This document shows, in pieces, positions 8,165-17,625 of a DNA stretch of 64,000 nucleotides (position 1 is the first letter of the stretch; each line of letters starts with the position of its first letter). The translations under genes and the position numbers were made by a program. Below the pieces are notes generated by a model that saw only the letters and a list, made by a program, of their open reading frames with translations, was not told where the DNA came from and searched no databases. Source of the stretch: Clostridiales bacterium (GTDB taxonomy: Bacteria; Bacillota; Desulfotomaculia; Desulfotomaculales; VENG01); contig JAIPEW010000014.1 in NCBI GenBank assembly GCA_021736985.1, positions 1 to 64,000 on the forward strand, read 5' to 3'.

Positions 8165-8207
8165 CTACCCCCTGTACCGGGGGTAGTTTTATTTTTAAAA
8201 CCCCCGG
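8165..8207 (-). promoter_or_regulatory. Two mutually exclusive hairpins before a ribosome binding site
   Basis: Stem A pairs 8165-8172 with 8179-8186 (8 bp, 6-nt loop). Stem B pairs 8177-8184 with 8200-8207 (8 bp, 15-nt loop). They share 8179-8184, so only one can form. On the minus strand stem B is made first and stem A ends a few bases before the GGAAGGAGG of the gene starting at 8148. On the plus strand stem A is followed by TTTTATTTTT, so it could also act as a terminator in that direction. Confidence 0.45.
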
Positions 8208-8223
8208 CACAAGCCAGAAGGAG

Positions 8224-9171
8224 TTATTCAGCTTTTTTTAAATCGTCTCTGATACTCGCTAAAAGCATCTGCAGCTGCTTTTTTGCCACTTCTGCTCTCT
8301 CTGCCTTCTTTTTGTAGTTCTCCACTTTATTTTTATATGAAGCGATAGTATTTACAGCCGCCGACCACTCTATTGAAGCCCTTAGATCAAAGAATATTTT
8401 TTCCGCTTTGCTCGCAGAGTAGCCCGTTGCTTCTTTTATGTCTCTAACCATCTGGTCAATGTCTTTTCGTTTCCAACCAATAGAATTTTCGATGAATTTC
8501 TGCCTGGCAAGCTTTTTCTTAAGCTTCTTATTCTCCTCTATTGTACTGTCGATCTTCTCCTTATAGAGAAAAAGCTCGCCCTGCTCATCAATTACCTTCT
8601 TTAATTCCCGGGATGTCCACGCATATTTTTGTGCAATATTGAGCCACTCTTCAGGGGTTTCCGTTTCTGCCGCGTTCATGTGGTGCCTGAAAGAAAGGTC
8701 AAAAAACCGTGAGTCAGGGGGAAACATTTTGAACGTATAAGCATACCTTCTAGCTTCACAGTTTTTTAAACCCAATGATGAAGCAACACTTTTTAACCTT
8801 GCCCCTGTATCCAAAAGAGATGCTATCATCTCTCCTTTTTTCCAGGGAGAACTGCATTTCTTTTTAACAATACTGCCCCATTTTTTTAAGACAGTACCGC
8901 AACCTGTACCCGTTTTTTGGGATACACTTTCAATATCCTGCTGAATAAGAGTTCCTTTTTCCGAGAAAAGGTCTAAAAGTGCCTGATCCGGACTCTTTGG
9001 GTGCGGATCTCTAATGCTGGAATAATAATAACTCCTTAGTCCGCCGGGAGCGAGGTTGTATTTTTCTGCAAACTTCTGCAGCCCCTTTTTAGCACCTTGT
9101 AAACTAATATCGTCACTTAGCTCTTTGATTTTCCCGGGAGTAAAAAACTTCTTAGAGAAATTCTTCTGCAT
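8224..9171 (-). CDS. Hypothetical basic protein with HTH-like segments (315 aa)
   Basis: Start ATG is behind TCAGGAGG. The protein is basic and helical. Several stretches look like repeated helix-turn-helix or Myb/SANT-like units with aromatic anchors (GLQKFAEKYNLAPGGLRSYY, then GMIASLLDTGARLKSVASSLG-type segment, and EWLNIAQKYAWTSRELKK). The C-terminal 110 residues are a probable coiled coil (KIDSTIEENKKLKKKLARQK and later KVENYKKKAERAEVAKKQL). This design fits a DNA-binding regulator or partition accessory protein, but I cannot name a family. It has its own 5' region, separated from the next upstream gene by a terminator. Confidence 0.6.
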   Translation of the reverse strand: MQKNFSKKFFTPGKIKELSDDISLQGAKKGLQKFAEKYNLAPGGLRSYYYSSIRDPHPKSPDQALLDLFSEKGTLIQQDIESVSQKTGTGCGTVLKKWGSIVKKKCSSPWKKGEMIASLLDTGARLKSVASSLGLKNCEARRYAYTFKMFPPDSRFFDLSFRHHMNAAETETPEEWLNIAQKYAWTSRELKKVIDEQGELFLYKEKIDSTIEENKKLKKKLARQKFIENSIGWKRKDIDQMVRDIKEATGYSASKAEKIFFDLRASIEWSAAVNTIASYKNKVENYKKKAERAEVAKKQLQMLLASIRDDLKKAE

Positions 9172-9195
9172 AGGCAGACCTCCTGAAAATAAAAT

Positions 9196-9223
9196 AAGCC
9201 AGTCGATTCTACACGACTGGCTT
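9196..9223 (-). terminator. Intrinsic terminator between two hypothetical genes
   Basis: AAGCCAGTCG (9196-9205) pairs perfectly with CGACTGGCTT (9214-9223). On the minus strand ATTTTATTTT follows; on the plus strand TTTTTG follows, so it may be bidirectional. It ends the transcript of the gene at 9422-10072. Confidence 0.75.
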
Positions 9224-9421
9224 TTTGACCGGCAGGTGTACGCGCATACACCTGTATATTATATTTTTATCCCTGACAACAGGGACTTAAAAACTTTTAT
9301 GCAGCACCTGTAAGGCACTGTGAATCCCGCTTTTAAAAGCGGCTTGCTGCTGAACTTGCAAAGTCCAGTAAAACATAAGCTAAAATACTTACTTACATAG
9401 TGCCATATCTCGGTAAACACG

Positions 9422-10072
9422 TCAATATTTTCTACAAATTTTTTCTGCACAATAGTATTCAGGAGTCCCGTCTGGTTTAAAAAAAGCTTTATCGATAGAC
9501 TGCATCAAACTGAAATCAGTTGCCACCCGGAAAGGGACTTCGAGTTTTATCTCTTTAAAATTTTCCATGACCACGAGAAGCCTGGGTACATTTTTTAAAA
9601 TGTCAGGTAAAATACTTGTACTGTCTCCCTTCCGCAAAACCAGCACCGGAAAAACTTTTCCTATATTTATTACACCGCTAAACGGCCGGGTACACTTTAT
9701 TGAGGCTTCTACAGATACTACTTCCCGAAATTTTGTATACAGCTGGGCAAAAACAAGTTTTCGCAAAAGGCTGTCTATGTTATTCTGGTTCTGCAGCGTA
9801 TATACGGCCAGGTCTTTTCTGCCTGATAATAAGATTTTTGCCATATAGCCTTTTGCCGATAAACTATTTAGTTTTTTTCTGCTCTTTTTACCCCACAGCC
9901 ACTCCAGTTGATATGGCGCTACTGCACCTACGGAATCAATTACGTTTAACGTGATAAATTCCTGCACTGTAAAGTCAGTAATTTCATTTTTTTTACTGCG
10001 CTGTTCTCTAATTTTATAGTTATTAAGCAGTGAAAAAGGAGATAAATCCATACTCCGGTCAATACTGTCCAC
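9422..10072 (-). CDS. Hypothetical protein with a winged-helix-like N terminus (216 aa)
   Basis: Start is GTG at 10072 with GGAAGGGGG about 10 bp upstream. Residues about 35-110 read like a winged helix (VQEFITLNVIDSVGAVAPYQLEWLWG, then KKLNSLSAKGYMAKILLSGRKDLAVYTL). This resembles the first domain of the replication-relaxation type proteins, and a longer relative may lie at 23.3-24.2 kb in this window. The C-terminal half is beta-rich without clear motifs. I infer DNA binding; the role is unknown. Confidence 0.55.
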   Translation of the reverse strand: MDSIDRSMDLSPFSLLNNYKIREQRSKKNEITDFTVQEFITLNVIDSVGAVAPYQLEWLWGKKSRKKLNSLSAKGYMAKILLSGRKDLAVYTLQNQNNIDSLLRKLVFAQLYTKFREVVSVEASIKCTRPFSGVINIGKVFPVLVLRKGDSTSILPDILKNVPRLLVVMENFKEIKLEVPFRVATDFSLMQSIDKAFFKPDGTPEYYCAEKICRKY

Positions 10073-10109
10073 ACCAAGTTTTCCCCCTTCCTTTTACTAA
10101 AAAGAATAT

Positions 10110-10126
10110 GCAGCCTTTACGGCTGC
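10110..10126 (-). terminator. Weak hairpin after the S1-domain gene
   Basis: GCAGCC (10110-10115) pairs with GGCTGC (10121-10126). On the minus strand ATATTCTTTTT follows. It lies in the 287-bp gap after the S1-domain gene, which otherwise shows no gene. Confidence 0.45.
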
Positions 10127-10359
10127 ACTTTGAAACGTTGAATTACTTGGGGGGAATTCAAGGGCGCTTTGGATATTGCACCCGGTTGCATTTTTTCTAT
10201 TCCTGCCAGGTACATTTTTCAATATCACGACTCATTTACAGTATAGTAAACAACAAGTTTACGATCAATACGTATAGTTGTTTTTATAGAAAGTTTTCTT
10301 TTTCTTTCAACACAGAGCTGAGTGAATACGCTCAATATAGTGAAATCTCTTATATTATC

Positions 10360-11190
10360 TCATGCGCTTTCTGTTTTTCTGATCAACTTTAATAAACTCC
10401 CGTTAATTTTTTGTTCTTCTGCGATAATATTGGTCACCTGTACAGCCACAATATCACCTTTTTTTACTTCGTATTTCTGCGACCTCATATGCCTGCAAAG
10501 AGCATTTACACCGGGTTCCAGCTCTACAAAAGCTCCATAGCTGGTAGTACCCGTAACCCTGCCCTGGTAGATACTTTTCTTTTTGTACCTCTCCAGTGCT
10601 TCAGGCCAGGGATTGGGAAGCAAGTCTTTTACAGACACCGTCACTTTTTCTTTTTCACTGTCCAGCTCTTTAATTTTTACCTGGAACTCATCACCTGGTT
10701 GTATCATATCACCTATGTCATCTACCCAGCCGTGTGATAATTCCCAAACTGGTAGATTTGCCTCAACCCCGCCAAACTCCACTATTACATTGGTTGGATA
10801 GACGTGTCGGGCTGCGGCATTTACTACCTGACCCTCTTTCAGGTTAGGCCAGGTGCGCGTTTTTAACTGCTCCAGTGCGGCTTTTCGTGAAGCCATAAAC
10901 ACGTCCTGCTCGCGGTCTATACCGATTACTATCATGGCAATATCCTGGCCTAACAGCTTCATCATACGGCGCCGGTTAACTGGCTTTTTAGTATCTACTT
11001 TGATGCCTATTTCTTTTAGCGGAATAATACCTTTAACCCTTTCCCTGGTTACTACCAGGCACGGCATTTTTTTCCCGTCCTGCATTGGCCACTCTTCAAT
11101 ACCTGTTACCGGCCACCAGATTACCGTCCTGTTCTGGCGTGAAGAAAAAATTTCCGGCCATACGTCCTGGAAAAATTCTTTTTGAGTCAT
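10360..11190 (-). CDS. S1-domain RNA-binding protein (two S1 repeats)
   Basis: Two S1/OB RNA-binding domains are visible in the C-terminal part: about 115-185 (EGQVVNAAARHVYPTNVIVEF ... LPVWELSHGW) and about 200-270 (YQGRVTGTTSYGAFVELEPG). The second has the classic GxVT...YGAFVEL pattern of ribosomal protein S1 and polynucleotide phosphorylase. The N-terminal 110 residues are unassigned, though EGWVEG-type residues there (RVKGIIPLKEIGI) suggest a divergent third OB fold. Length (276) is that of short S1-like proteins. Start ATG is behind AAGAGGAGG. It sits alone between two terminators. It may influence plasmid mRNA translation or stability, which is inference. Confidence 0.85.
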   Translation of the reverse strand: MTQKEFFQDVWPEIFSSRQNRTVIWWPVTGIEEWPMQDGKKMPCLVVTRERVKGIIPLKEIGIKVDTKKPVNRRRMMKLLGQDIAMIVIGIDREQDVFMASRKAALEQLKTRTWPNLKEGQVVNAAARHVYPTNVIVEFGGVEANLPVWELSHGWVDDIGDMIQPGDEFQVKIKELDSEKEKVTVSVKDLLPNPWPEALERYKKKSIYQGRVTGTTSYGAFVELEPGVNALCRHMRSQKYEVKKGDIVAVQVTNIIAEEQKINGSLLKLIRKTESA

Positions 11191-11550
11191 TTTAAGTCCT
11201 CCTCTTGAAATTTTTAGTCCTAAAATAAAAAAAGAGCCATATTACTGGCTCCAATTTATCGAATGATTTAGTTTTTCAAGAAGAGTTGTTATGCAAAAGG
11301 TCTGGAAAATCAAAACTACATAATTCCCTGTCCCCGGAGGATATGGCAATAGGTTTTTTATAAAAGTTATTGAAATTTTATCCACGCCTCCTATTTCAAT
11401 ACTAAATCCATGATTTTACTGAATTTTTGTTATGTTCAGCAGGCCCTAATTACTTTTACCTATGTATAAAAAGGTGGCCATATTATGTCCCCCTTTTTAT
11501 CGTCAAGTATCCTAATTACAATTAATATTTACTTGTTTTAATATAATTTT
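11191..11550. other. 360-bp intergenic region containing one terminator
   Basis: Apart from the terminator at 11224-11253 I see no gene. Short open stretches of under 40 codons occur on the minus strand without ribosome binding sites. A poly-pyrimidine/purine motif around 11460-11500 (AAAAAGGTGGCC ... CCCCCTTTTT) may form a weak structure. Confidence 0.4.
11224..11253 (-). terminator. Intrinsic terminator downstream of the STAND gene
   Basis: GAGCCA (11234-11239) pairs with TGGCTC (11246-11251). On the minus strand it is followed by TTTTTTTATTTTA, so it would end transcripts arriving from the STAND/PLD gene. Confidence 0.65.
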
Positions 11551-14500
11551 TTATAAAGCAAATGACATTAATTGCACACGTTCATCATCGCCTACTTGAT
11601 TAGGATAAAAAAACATTTTTGTTATTAAATTATTTTCAATTTCAGATTTATCTTCACAATCCATAAATGTTATTGTACTATCTTTGTTTCCAAAACCATT
11701 AATTGATGTTCCTAATTTTAATCCAGCTTCATTTGTAATTATAAATCTATCATGCATAGTTGTTTTTCCTGAGTTAGTAGCGAAAACATTAATTTGCGTT
11801 TCTGGTGGCAATTGATCACAAACTTTATTCCATGATTTTTTAAACCTATTCTGTATATCTTCAAGTTCAATTATTCTTGCTGAAGTAAAAATTTGAACTC
11901 TTATCTTGTGTGGAATTGATTGCAAGATAGATACTTCATTCTCACAAAAATATGGATCATAAATTATAACATAATCCATTGCATTATCTATAACCCATTG
12001 TTTTATAAAATTTATCGCCTCATCCCCCTGTCCTTTGTAAAATGTCTTTATGTTTGGCAAAACTGACTGTTGATCGATATATTCCTTAGATGCAACTTGT
12101 TGCATAATTACACTATCAATATTATGCAACAAGTTTAACATGTTTACCATTTCCCCAAAAAAATTATGCAAATATGATGTTTTTGATTGATTTGACATTA
12201 CTGTATTTTCAATAAACCAATTTATTGAAAGTTGTACAGTTTCAAATTCTTGATTCAATGAACAATATAACCATTTTCTTATTACATTTTCATGCTGAAT
12301 AGTTGCACGATTAGAGTTCACAGATTGCATAATTTTTTGCAACGCATTATTAACAATTCTATTATATTCAATCGCTTGATAGTACTCAATATTATTTGGA
12401 TTTGATCGTAAATCTAAAGTTTTTATATTATCGTTTAATTGATTTCTATGAGCATAACTATCAACTTTACTTGCAATGTCTGTAGCTAAATTATAATCTA
12501 TTGAATGTGCAATTTCAATTATATGCCCTATTATTTGGTCACGTCCTTCATTATGTGAACATAATTGGGCTGTATTTATAGCATTATTTAATAAAAACTT
12601 TGCCGCTTCATTATCTGACGTCTCTGAATATCCTTTAGCTACTAGTTGAAATCTTTCTGCCCTATCTATATGGTTATAAATTTTATCCAAATGATTTTCT
12701 GCATTTTTTAACATTCTCTTCCCGATTTCTGAATTTTTATTATAAGCGGCTACTCCAGCACATTCAAAAACTAAAACTTTATCTGCAGTATTATCTATAT
12801 GTCCTTTTATCTGATTTTCTATTTCATCCCAAGTAAAACACAATTTATTCCAACTTTTTTTAGCTCTAAATCTCGTGGTACTTTTAGCAACATCTCTCAA
12901 CTGACACATACATACTCTTATGCAAATTTCATATCCGAAGTGTTGAATATTTATAGGATCAGGTAGCTTATTATCAATAATATCATTCAGCTTTTGCACT
13001 ATATTTAACAATTGATCTTCTGTAAGTCTAGTATCTTGTTTATCATTTGCTTTTTTTATTATAATTTTATCCACAAGGACACTAATTGCCTTATATATTG
13101 CAAAATCTTGATTCATATTTTCAATCAATTCACATATTTTTATTGACTCTGAATAATCTAAATTCGTAACAATTCTGTCAATATCTACCCTGTCTGACGG
13201 AGGTCTCTTACTCAATACAAAACTTATTACGTTCATTATTGAAATATCTTGTATATAATGCTGTAATTTTTTTAATTTTTCATAATAATAATTTCTTTCG
13301 TACTGAAATAGTAAAGGTGAAATATTTATTATTAATTGCTCATATTCACCCTCATCAATACTTTTTTCAAAATAATCAATACATATTTTGGCATGATATT
13401 TAAAATAATCCTGCCTACCTGAAGTCAAACAACGCAATGCTAACTCACTTAAAAGTGAACAACGGGTAAAATTTGATGGAATATACGAAATCGCATTTTT
13501 AAAAATATCAATATTTTCCGAATAATAGCTATCCTTCATAATGTCTGGAATACATTTTATCGCAAGATTGCATGTTTTAGCATACAAATAAAATAACCTA
13601 TTATCAGTGAAATAATATTTTGTTTTATTATCAGATATATTAGAGAAAATACTTTTAGCCTTTTCTCTATCAGTATGAGCAATTATCGTAACTACTTTGT
13701 TACCAATCTGTATTTGATCAGTCAGTGAAAGTTTACCTATTGCGTCTTCCAATCTATCATAAATTGAATTCAATACACTGTTATTATCTTCATTAGAAAT
13801 CCAGCACAACAAGTAAGCCAATGCATAACTTTTAGGCACTAATCCTCTCATATCATAAACTTTTTGCACAAACTTTAACTTAAACTCATGACTACAATTA
13901 TAATTTGTTAATTTTTTTAGTATTTGTACCAATGTCCACTCATATTTATTTATATTTTTAATTTTACTTAGCGATTCAAAAATAAATTTGAAATCCAAAA
14001 CTTGAGAATCAAAATTATTTATATATGTACGCAAAATTTTAACTGTAGCATCATCGCGTCTAAATTCAACATTTAATTTTTGCGCAAAAAATATAGCTAT
14101 ATCCTTATCATAATTAATTAATGCAACTAGTATCCCTTTTGTTACTTTGTATTGCTGTGCAGAAGTTTCAAGTAATGTATCAAAACTTCTTCTAAGTTCA
14201 TTTTCAAGATATACTTTCATACTAAGATCTATATCGTTTAATTGAGTCAAGGTTTGTAATATTCTTACAATAACATAACACCGAGAATTATAATCTGATA
14301 ATTCATCTAAATATAAATATATACTGCAAATTCTATCATCAGTGCCAAAAAAATTATATTCAATTATTGCTAATGTTAATTCTAATCTAACATATTCATC
14401 TATTGGATTTTTAATTGCAACATTTTTCAAGTTATCAAATTTTTTTAAAATACTTTCAATTAGCTCGTAATTATTACAATAAATAAGGGGCTTTGAAAAT

Positions 14501-16158
14501 TGACGTAAATGCTGCATAGTTGGAGTGTAATTACTATTTTCAATCATTATATTTAGTGCATAATTTACAACCTTCAAATCATTACCTTGTTTTGCGTTTG
14601 TGTTACACCATGATTGCAACAAAAACAATTTAGCAGATATATTATCAATTTGAGCAGCTTGTTCCAAAATTTTTTCTTCAGATGATTCAGCTATTGTTGA
14701 AGAAGCAACTTCTGCAAAACTATACAATGATTCATTATTAATTTCATCACGCATTCTATCTACAGGGTTATCTTCAGGTCCTAACATATGTGATAACCTC
14801 ATTATTATTAACTCCATTAAGTTGTTTTTTAAATCATCCTGATTATTTTCTTTTGCAATACGCCCAAAAATTTTTTCAGCCAAATCAGCCCTAATAGGAA
14901 ATATATTAGTGCAAACTTCTAATAACTTTTCAACAACCTCTTTAGTTAACTCAATACTACTATCAATAAGATCAATTGATTCTTCTATAATATTTATTAT
15001 ATCTTCACATATATATATACCATTTTCCCACATATAATTACATATATGAGACAAAAGTTTCAAGCGATCTTCTGGTAACATAGTTTTATACGCATAATTC
15101 AAAGCCCTATCATTATAACCTAAAGCAAGCAGAGCTCTAATTTCGTTTTCAACCGCTGGCGGTGAACTGATAATTTTGGAAAATACAGATTCAGCAAGCG
15201 CCCCCCAAGCTAAAATTTTAGTATCATTTTTTTGATATGCCATTTCTGATAACATGCGTATACTACGTCTTACCAATGAAACTTTTTTTGTGCGTCCCAA
15301 AAAATCAACCAATGTATTTACATCAAGAAGACTAACCATTGCTTCAAAATTATCCATAGCCTTATATAATATTGGCAAATTTATAAAAGCGCTATATGAA
15401 TCATTTGATTTATAATAATTAATTAATTTTTCAATTATATATGTTTTTTTATTGTCAAGCTTTTCTTGTAAAAAAACTTTATATTCATCAACCACTTTTA
15501 CATGTTTGTTATGATATATTTTAATAAATTCTATCGATTCAATTATATGTTTAATTTTTTCTATATCAATATTCAATATTTGGCTTAGAGAACCTGTTGT
15601 ATGGAAATCATATGAAAAAACTAAAACAGCTAATAAATTTATTACATTTTCATCCGAACAATTAATTTTATCCCATTCTTTTTCCAATAATTTATGAAAA
15701 TTTGAAGGCAAATTTTCAATAAGTTTTTCCACATTTGCCCCTTTTGACAGCTGCCTATGCAACTCGCAAACATATTTAGGCAACCCATTGCATACATTAT
15801 GTACTGTGTCTATTTGTTCATTAGTCATATATTCATTTAAAAGTTTTTCTGTTTCGTCTTTTGAAAACCACAGCATTAGCCATGTGAAATAATCAAAATT
15901 ATAATTTTTTTCAGTGCTGCTAGTAAGCACATAAATACCATAATCATAGCCTGTAGGCAACAAATCCAAAATAGTCTCTTCACCAAAGCCTTTTGGTATA
16001 CGATCTAATCCATCAATAACAAAATAGTAAGAAATGTTGTTGTTTTTTACTTTTTTTCTTAATTTATTATACAATTTTGAAAATCTTTTTTTTAATTCAT
16101 GCTCATCAAGATTTTCTAATTCTTCTTTATCATTTAAATTATAGTTTAAGCCACTCAC
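11551..16158 (-). CDS. STAND-type NTPase with C-terminal PLD-like effector, 3' fragment cut off by an IS
   Basis: This is the large downstream part of a gene broken by the IS481-like insertion at 16165-17625. It begins at the disruption (GTG at 16158) without a ribosome binding site. The first 100 residues carry a Walker-B-like YYFVIDGLDR and a sensor-like GIYVLTSS, completing the P-loop on the 5' fragment. A winged-helix-like region and roughly 1000 residues of helical repeats follow. The last 170 residues look like a phospholipase-D-superfamily domain: IIYDPYF, then MHDRFIIT and GTSING, an H-x-R variant of HxK. Such designs (sensor repeats plus NTPase plus nuclease/PLD) are typical of anti-phage STAND proteins, though the effector here is C-terminal. 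Very AT-rich, which suggests acquisition. Without the 5' part it is probably not expressed. Confidence 0.75.
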   Translation of the reverse strand: MSGLNYNLNDKEELENLDEHELKKRFSKLYNKLRKKVKNNNISYYFVIDGLDRIPKGFGEETILDLLPTGYDYGIYVLTSSTEKNYNFDYFTWLMLWFSKDETEKLLNEYMTNEQIDTVHNVCNGLPKYVCELHRQLSKGANVEKLIENLPSNFHKLLEKEWDKINCSDENVINLLAVLVFSYDFHTTGSLSQILNIDIEKIKHIIESIEFIKIYHNKHVKVVDEYKVFLQEKLDNKKTYIIEKLINYYKSNDSYSAFINLPILYKAMDNFEAMVSLLDVNTLVDFLGRTKKVSLVRRSIRMLSEMAYQKNDTKILAWGALAESVFSKIISSPPAVENEIRALLALGYNDRALNYAYKTMLPEDRLKLLSHICNYMWENGIYICEDIINIIEESIDLIDSSIELTKEVVEKLLEVCTNIFPIRADLAEKIFGRIAKENNQDDLKNNLMELIIMRLSHMLGPEDNPVDRMRDEINNESLYSFAEVASSTIAESSEEKILEQAAQIDNISAKLFLLQSWCNTNAKQGNDLKVVNYALNIMIENSNYTPTMQHLRQFSKPLIYCNNYELIESILKKFDNLKNVAIKNPIDEYVRLELTLAIIEYNFFGTDDRICSIYLYLDELSDYNSRCYVIVRILQTLTQLNDIDLSMKVYLENELRRSFDTLLETSAQQYKVTKGILVALINYDKDIAIFFAQKLNVEFRRDDATVKILRTYINNFDSQVLDFKFIFESLSKIKNINKYEWTLVQILKKLTNYNCSHEFKLKFVQKVYDMRGLVPKSYALAYLLCWISNEDNNSVLNSIYDRLEDAIGKLSLTDQIQIGNKVVTIIAHTDREKAKSIFSNISDNKTKYYFTDNRLFYLYAKTCNLAIKCIPDIMKDSYYSENIDIFKNAISYIPSNFTRCSLLSELALRCLTSGRQDYFKYHAKICIDYFEKSIDEGEYEQLIINISPLLFQYERNYYYEKLKKLQHYIQDISIMNVISFVLSKRPPSDRVDIDRIVTNLDYSESIKICELIENMNQDFAIYKAISVLVDKIIIKKANDKQDTRLTEDQLLNIVQKLNDIIDNKLPDPINIQHFGYEICIRVCMCQLRDVAKSTTRFRAKKSWNKLCFTWDEIENQIKGHIDNTADKVLVFECAGVAAYNKNSEIGKRMLKNAENHLDKIYNHIDRAERFQLVAKGYSETSDNEAAKFLLNNAINTAQLCSHNEGRDQIIGHIIEIAHSIDYNLATDIASKVDSYAHRNQLNDNIKTLDLRSNPNNIEYYQAIEYNRIVNNALQKIMQSVNSNRATIQHENVIRKWLYCSLNQEFETVQLSINWFIENTVMSNQSKTSYLHNFFGEMVNMLNLLHNIDSVIMQQVASKEYIDQQSVLPNIKTFYKGQGDEAINFIKQWVIDNAMDYVIIYDPYFCENEVSILQSIPHKIRVQIFTSARIIELEDIQNRFKKSWNKVCDQLPPETQINVFATNSGKTTMHDRFIITNEAGLKLGTSINGFGNKDSTITFMDCEDKSEIENNLITKMFFYPNQVGDDERVQLMSFAL

Positions 16159-16164
16159 TTTAAA
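16158..16164. repeat. Target-site duplication, left copy (CTTTAAA)
   Basis: The same 7 bp recur at 17626-17632 on the other side of the IS. Flanking TCA on both sides makes the duplication look up to 10 bp long, but three of those bases belong to the IS end on the right. Confidence 0.8.
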
Positions 16165-17625
16165 TGTGTTACGTTGGGTGAGGGTTGACAGATGGAATAG
16201 TGTGGTAAAAATAAAACAACCACCCGGGCTTGCCCCAGATGGTTGAGTATCTACAGTGCTCCCCGTATAATGGTGTTTGCCACAACAACCAACAAAGGGG
16301 AGAACTGACTGTGTATACCCATCCTACAGCATTAAGAGCAAGAAGGCAAGCTATGAAACTGGATAACGAAACTAACAATTTAAACCGGCGAGAAATAGCT
16401 GAAAAATGCCATATGTCGCACACGACTTTTTACAAGATTCGCAAGCGCTACGAAGAACACGGTGATGCCGGTTTATACGATAAAGAAAACAGACCGCGAA
16501 TTAAGCATAATCAAACCCCACCCGACATTGAAGAGATTATCCTTGCTTACGTTCAAGATAACCCGGCCCATGGACCAAGAAGAATTAGCGGTGAGTTAAA
16601 GAAAGAAGAAAATGGCGGTATAAAAATCGGTGAAACTGCTGTTTACGGCGTTCTTAAGCGTAATAATATAAACACTCAACGTAAACGCCTCCAATGGATC
16701 GATTCACTACAGCCTCCGAAAGAAAAAACAGCCTGGGAATTGGACAAGGAGGCCAGCAAGCGCCGGCATGTACATGCTCCTGTACCTGGATATCTTATGA
16801 GCCAGGATGGAAAGTGTATAGGCCGTTTGGCCGGTATCGGCCGAGTTTATGCCCAGGTTGGTATTGATTGCGCCAGCAGTTTCGGTTGGGCCAGACTATA
16901 TACAGATAAGACATCTAACTCTACTGCAGATTTTTTGAGGCATGCTTGTAGCAGTTATAAATCAATGGGCGCTTATTTGCAGCGGGTTCTTACGGATAAT
17001 GGCAAAGAGTATGGTTCTTCTGAGCCCACCATTGGACATAATTACGGAGCCGCCTGTTACTTCTTGAATATCAAACATAAAACAACTAAAACCAAGCATC
17101 CCTGGACTAACGGGTATGCCGAAAGATTTGTTCAAACACTATATCAGGAGTTTTTTCAAATAGCCTTGAGGCGCAAAAAATATACTTCCCTGAAAGAACT
17201 CCAAGAGGACCTTAACAATTATCTGTATAATTACAACTGGAAGCGCCCGCATCAAGGACGCCGTACCAGGGGAAGAACCCCGGCACAAGCATTCTTTGTA
17301 CCTTATCAAGACCAACATCTTCTGCCTGAACCAGGGCTTGTAGTTTAAATAAAAATAGCGGAATAAAGTAGCGGTCTTGACAGCCACCCTGCGTATGGTG
17401 AGTATTAATTACCGACGGGGCGGCTCCTGGAACATGTTCAAAGTTATTCACCCCGTCGGAATGTCAATTGTACCATACGCGGGGTCCCCGACTGTAAAGA
17501 CTTCCCCAAGGCGCTACTTTGATTGAAATAAATGCACCTCAAAGGCTCACCAAAAACATGTTTTAAAAACCAAAGGGGAGCAGTAAACTTTTACCAAACT
17601 GTAAACCCCTTGTCAACGTAATTCA
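16165..17625 (+). mobile_element. IS481-like insertion sequence, 1461 bp
   Basis: The element begins TGTGTTACGTTG at 16165 and ends with the reverse complement of TGAATTACGTTG at 17625. The imperfect terminal inverted repeats extend further (AGGGTTGACAG inside the left end against GGGGTTTACAG inside the right end). It is flanked by CTTTAAA duplications. One DDE transposase gene fills most of it. The right part (about 17380-17490) has nested inverted repeats: ACCATACGC against GCGTATGGT, and CCGACGGGG (17412-17420) against CCCCGTCGG. These could form a large hairpin that blocks read-through. It interrupts the minus-strand STAND gene. Confidence 0.9.
16311..17348 (+). CDS. IS481-family DDE transposase
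   Basis: The protein of 345 residues starts at GTG 16311 behind AAGGGGAG; an upstream ATG at 16230 has no ribosome binding site and overlaps the IS end. The N terminus is an HTH (NRREIAEKCHMSHTTFYKIR), followed by a second HTH-like region and the rve integrase core. Likely catalytic residues are Asp in QVGIDCASSFG, Asp in VLTDNGKEY and Glu in NGYAERFVQTL. The C terminus has the usual RPHQG segment. It appears intact, so the element may still be mobile. It is the only full-length plus-strand gene I accept in the window. Confidence 0.92.
   Translation: MYTHPTALRARRQAMKLDNETNNLNRREIAEKCHMSHTTFYKIRKRYEEHGDAGLYDKENRPRIKHNQTPPDIEEIILAYVQDNPAHGPRRISGELKKEENGGIKIGETAVYGVLKRNNINTQRKRLQWIDSLQPPKEKTAWELDKEASKRRHVHAPVPGYLMSQDGKCIGRLAGIGRVYAQVGIDCASSFGWARLYTDKTSNSTADFLRHACSSYKSMGAYLQRVLTDNGKEYGSSEPTIGHNYGAACYFLNIKHKTTKTKHPWTNGYAERFVQTLYQEFFQIALRRKKYTSLKELQEDLNNYLYNYNWKRPHQGRRTRGRTPAQAFFVPYQDQHLLPEPGLVV

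Noticed and set aside
9259-9450. 63-codon minus-strand frame downstream of the gene at 9422
   Set aside because: It overlaps the end of that gene out of frame, has no ribosome binding site and shows no recognisable protein pattern.
16169-16423. 84-codon minus-strand frame at the left end of the IS
   Set aside because: Antisense to the transposase start and terminal repeat; aromatic-rich low-quality sequence.
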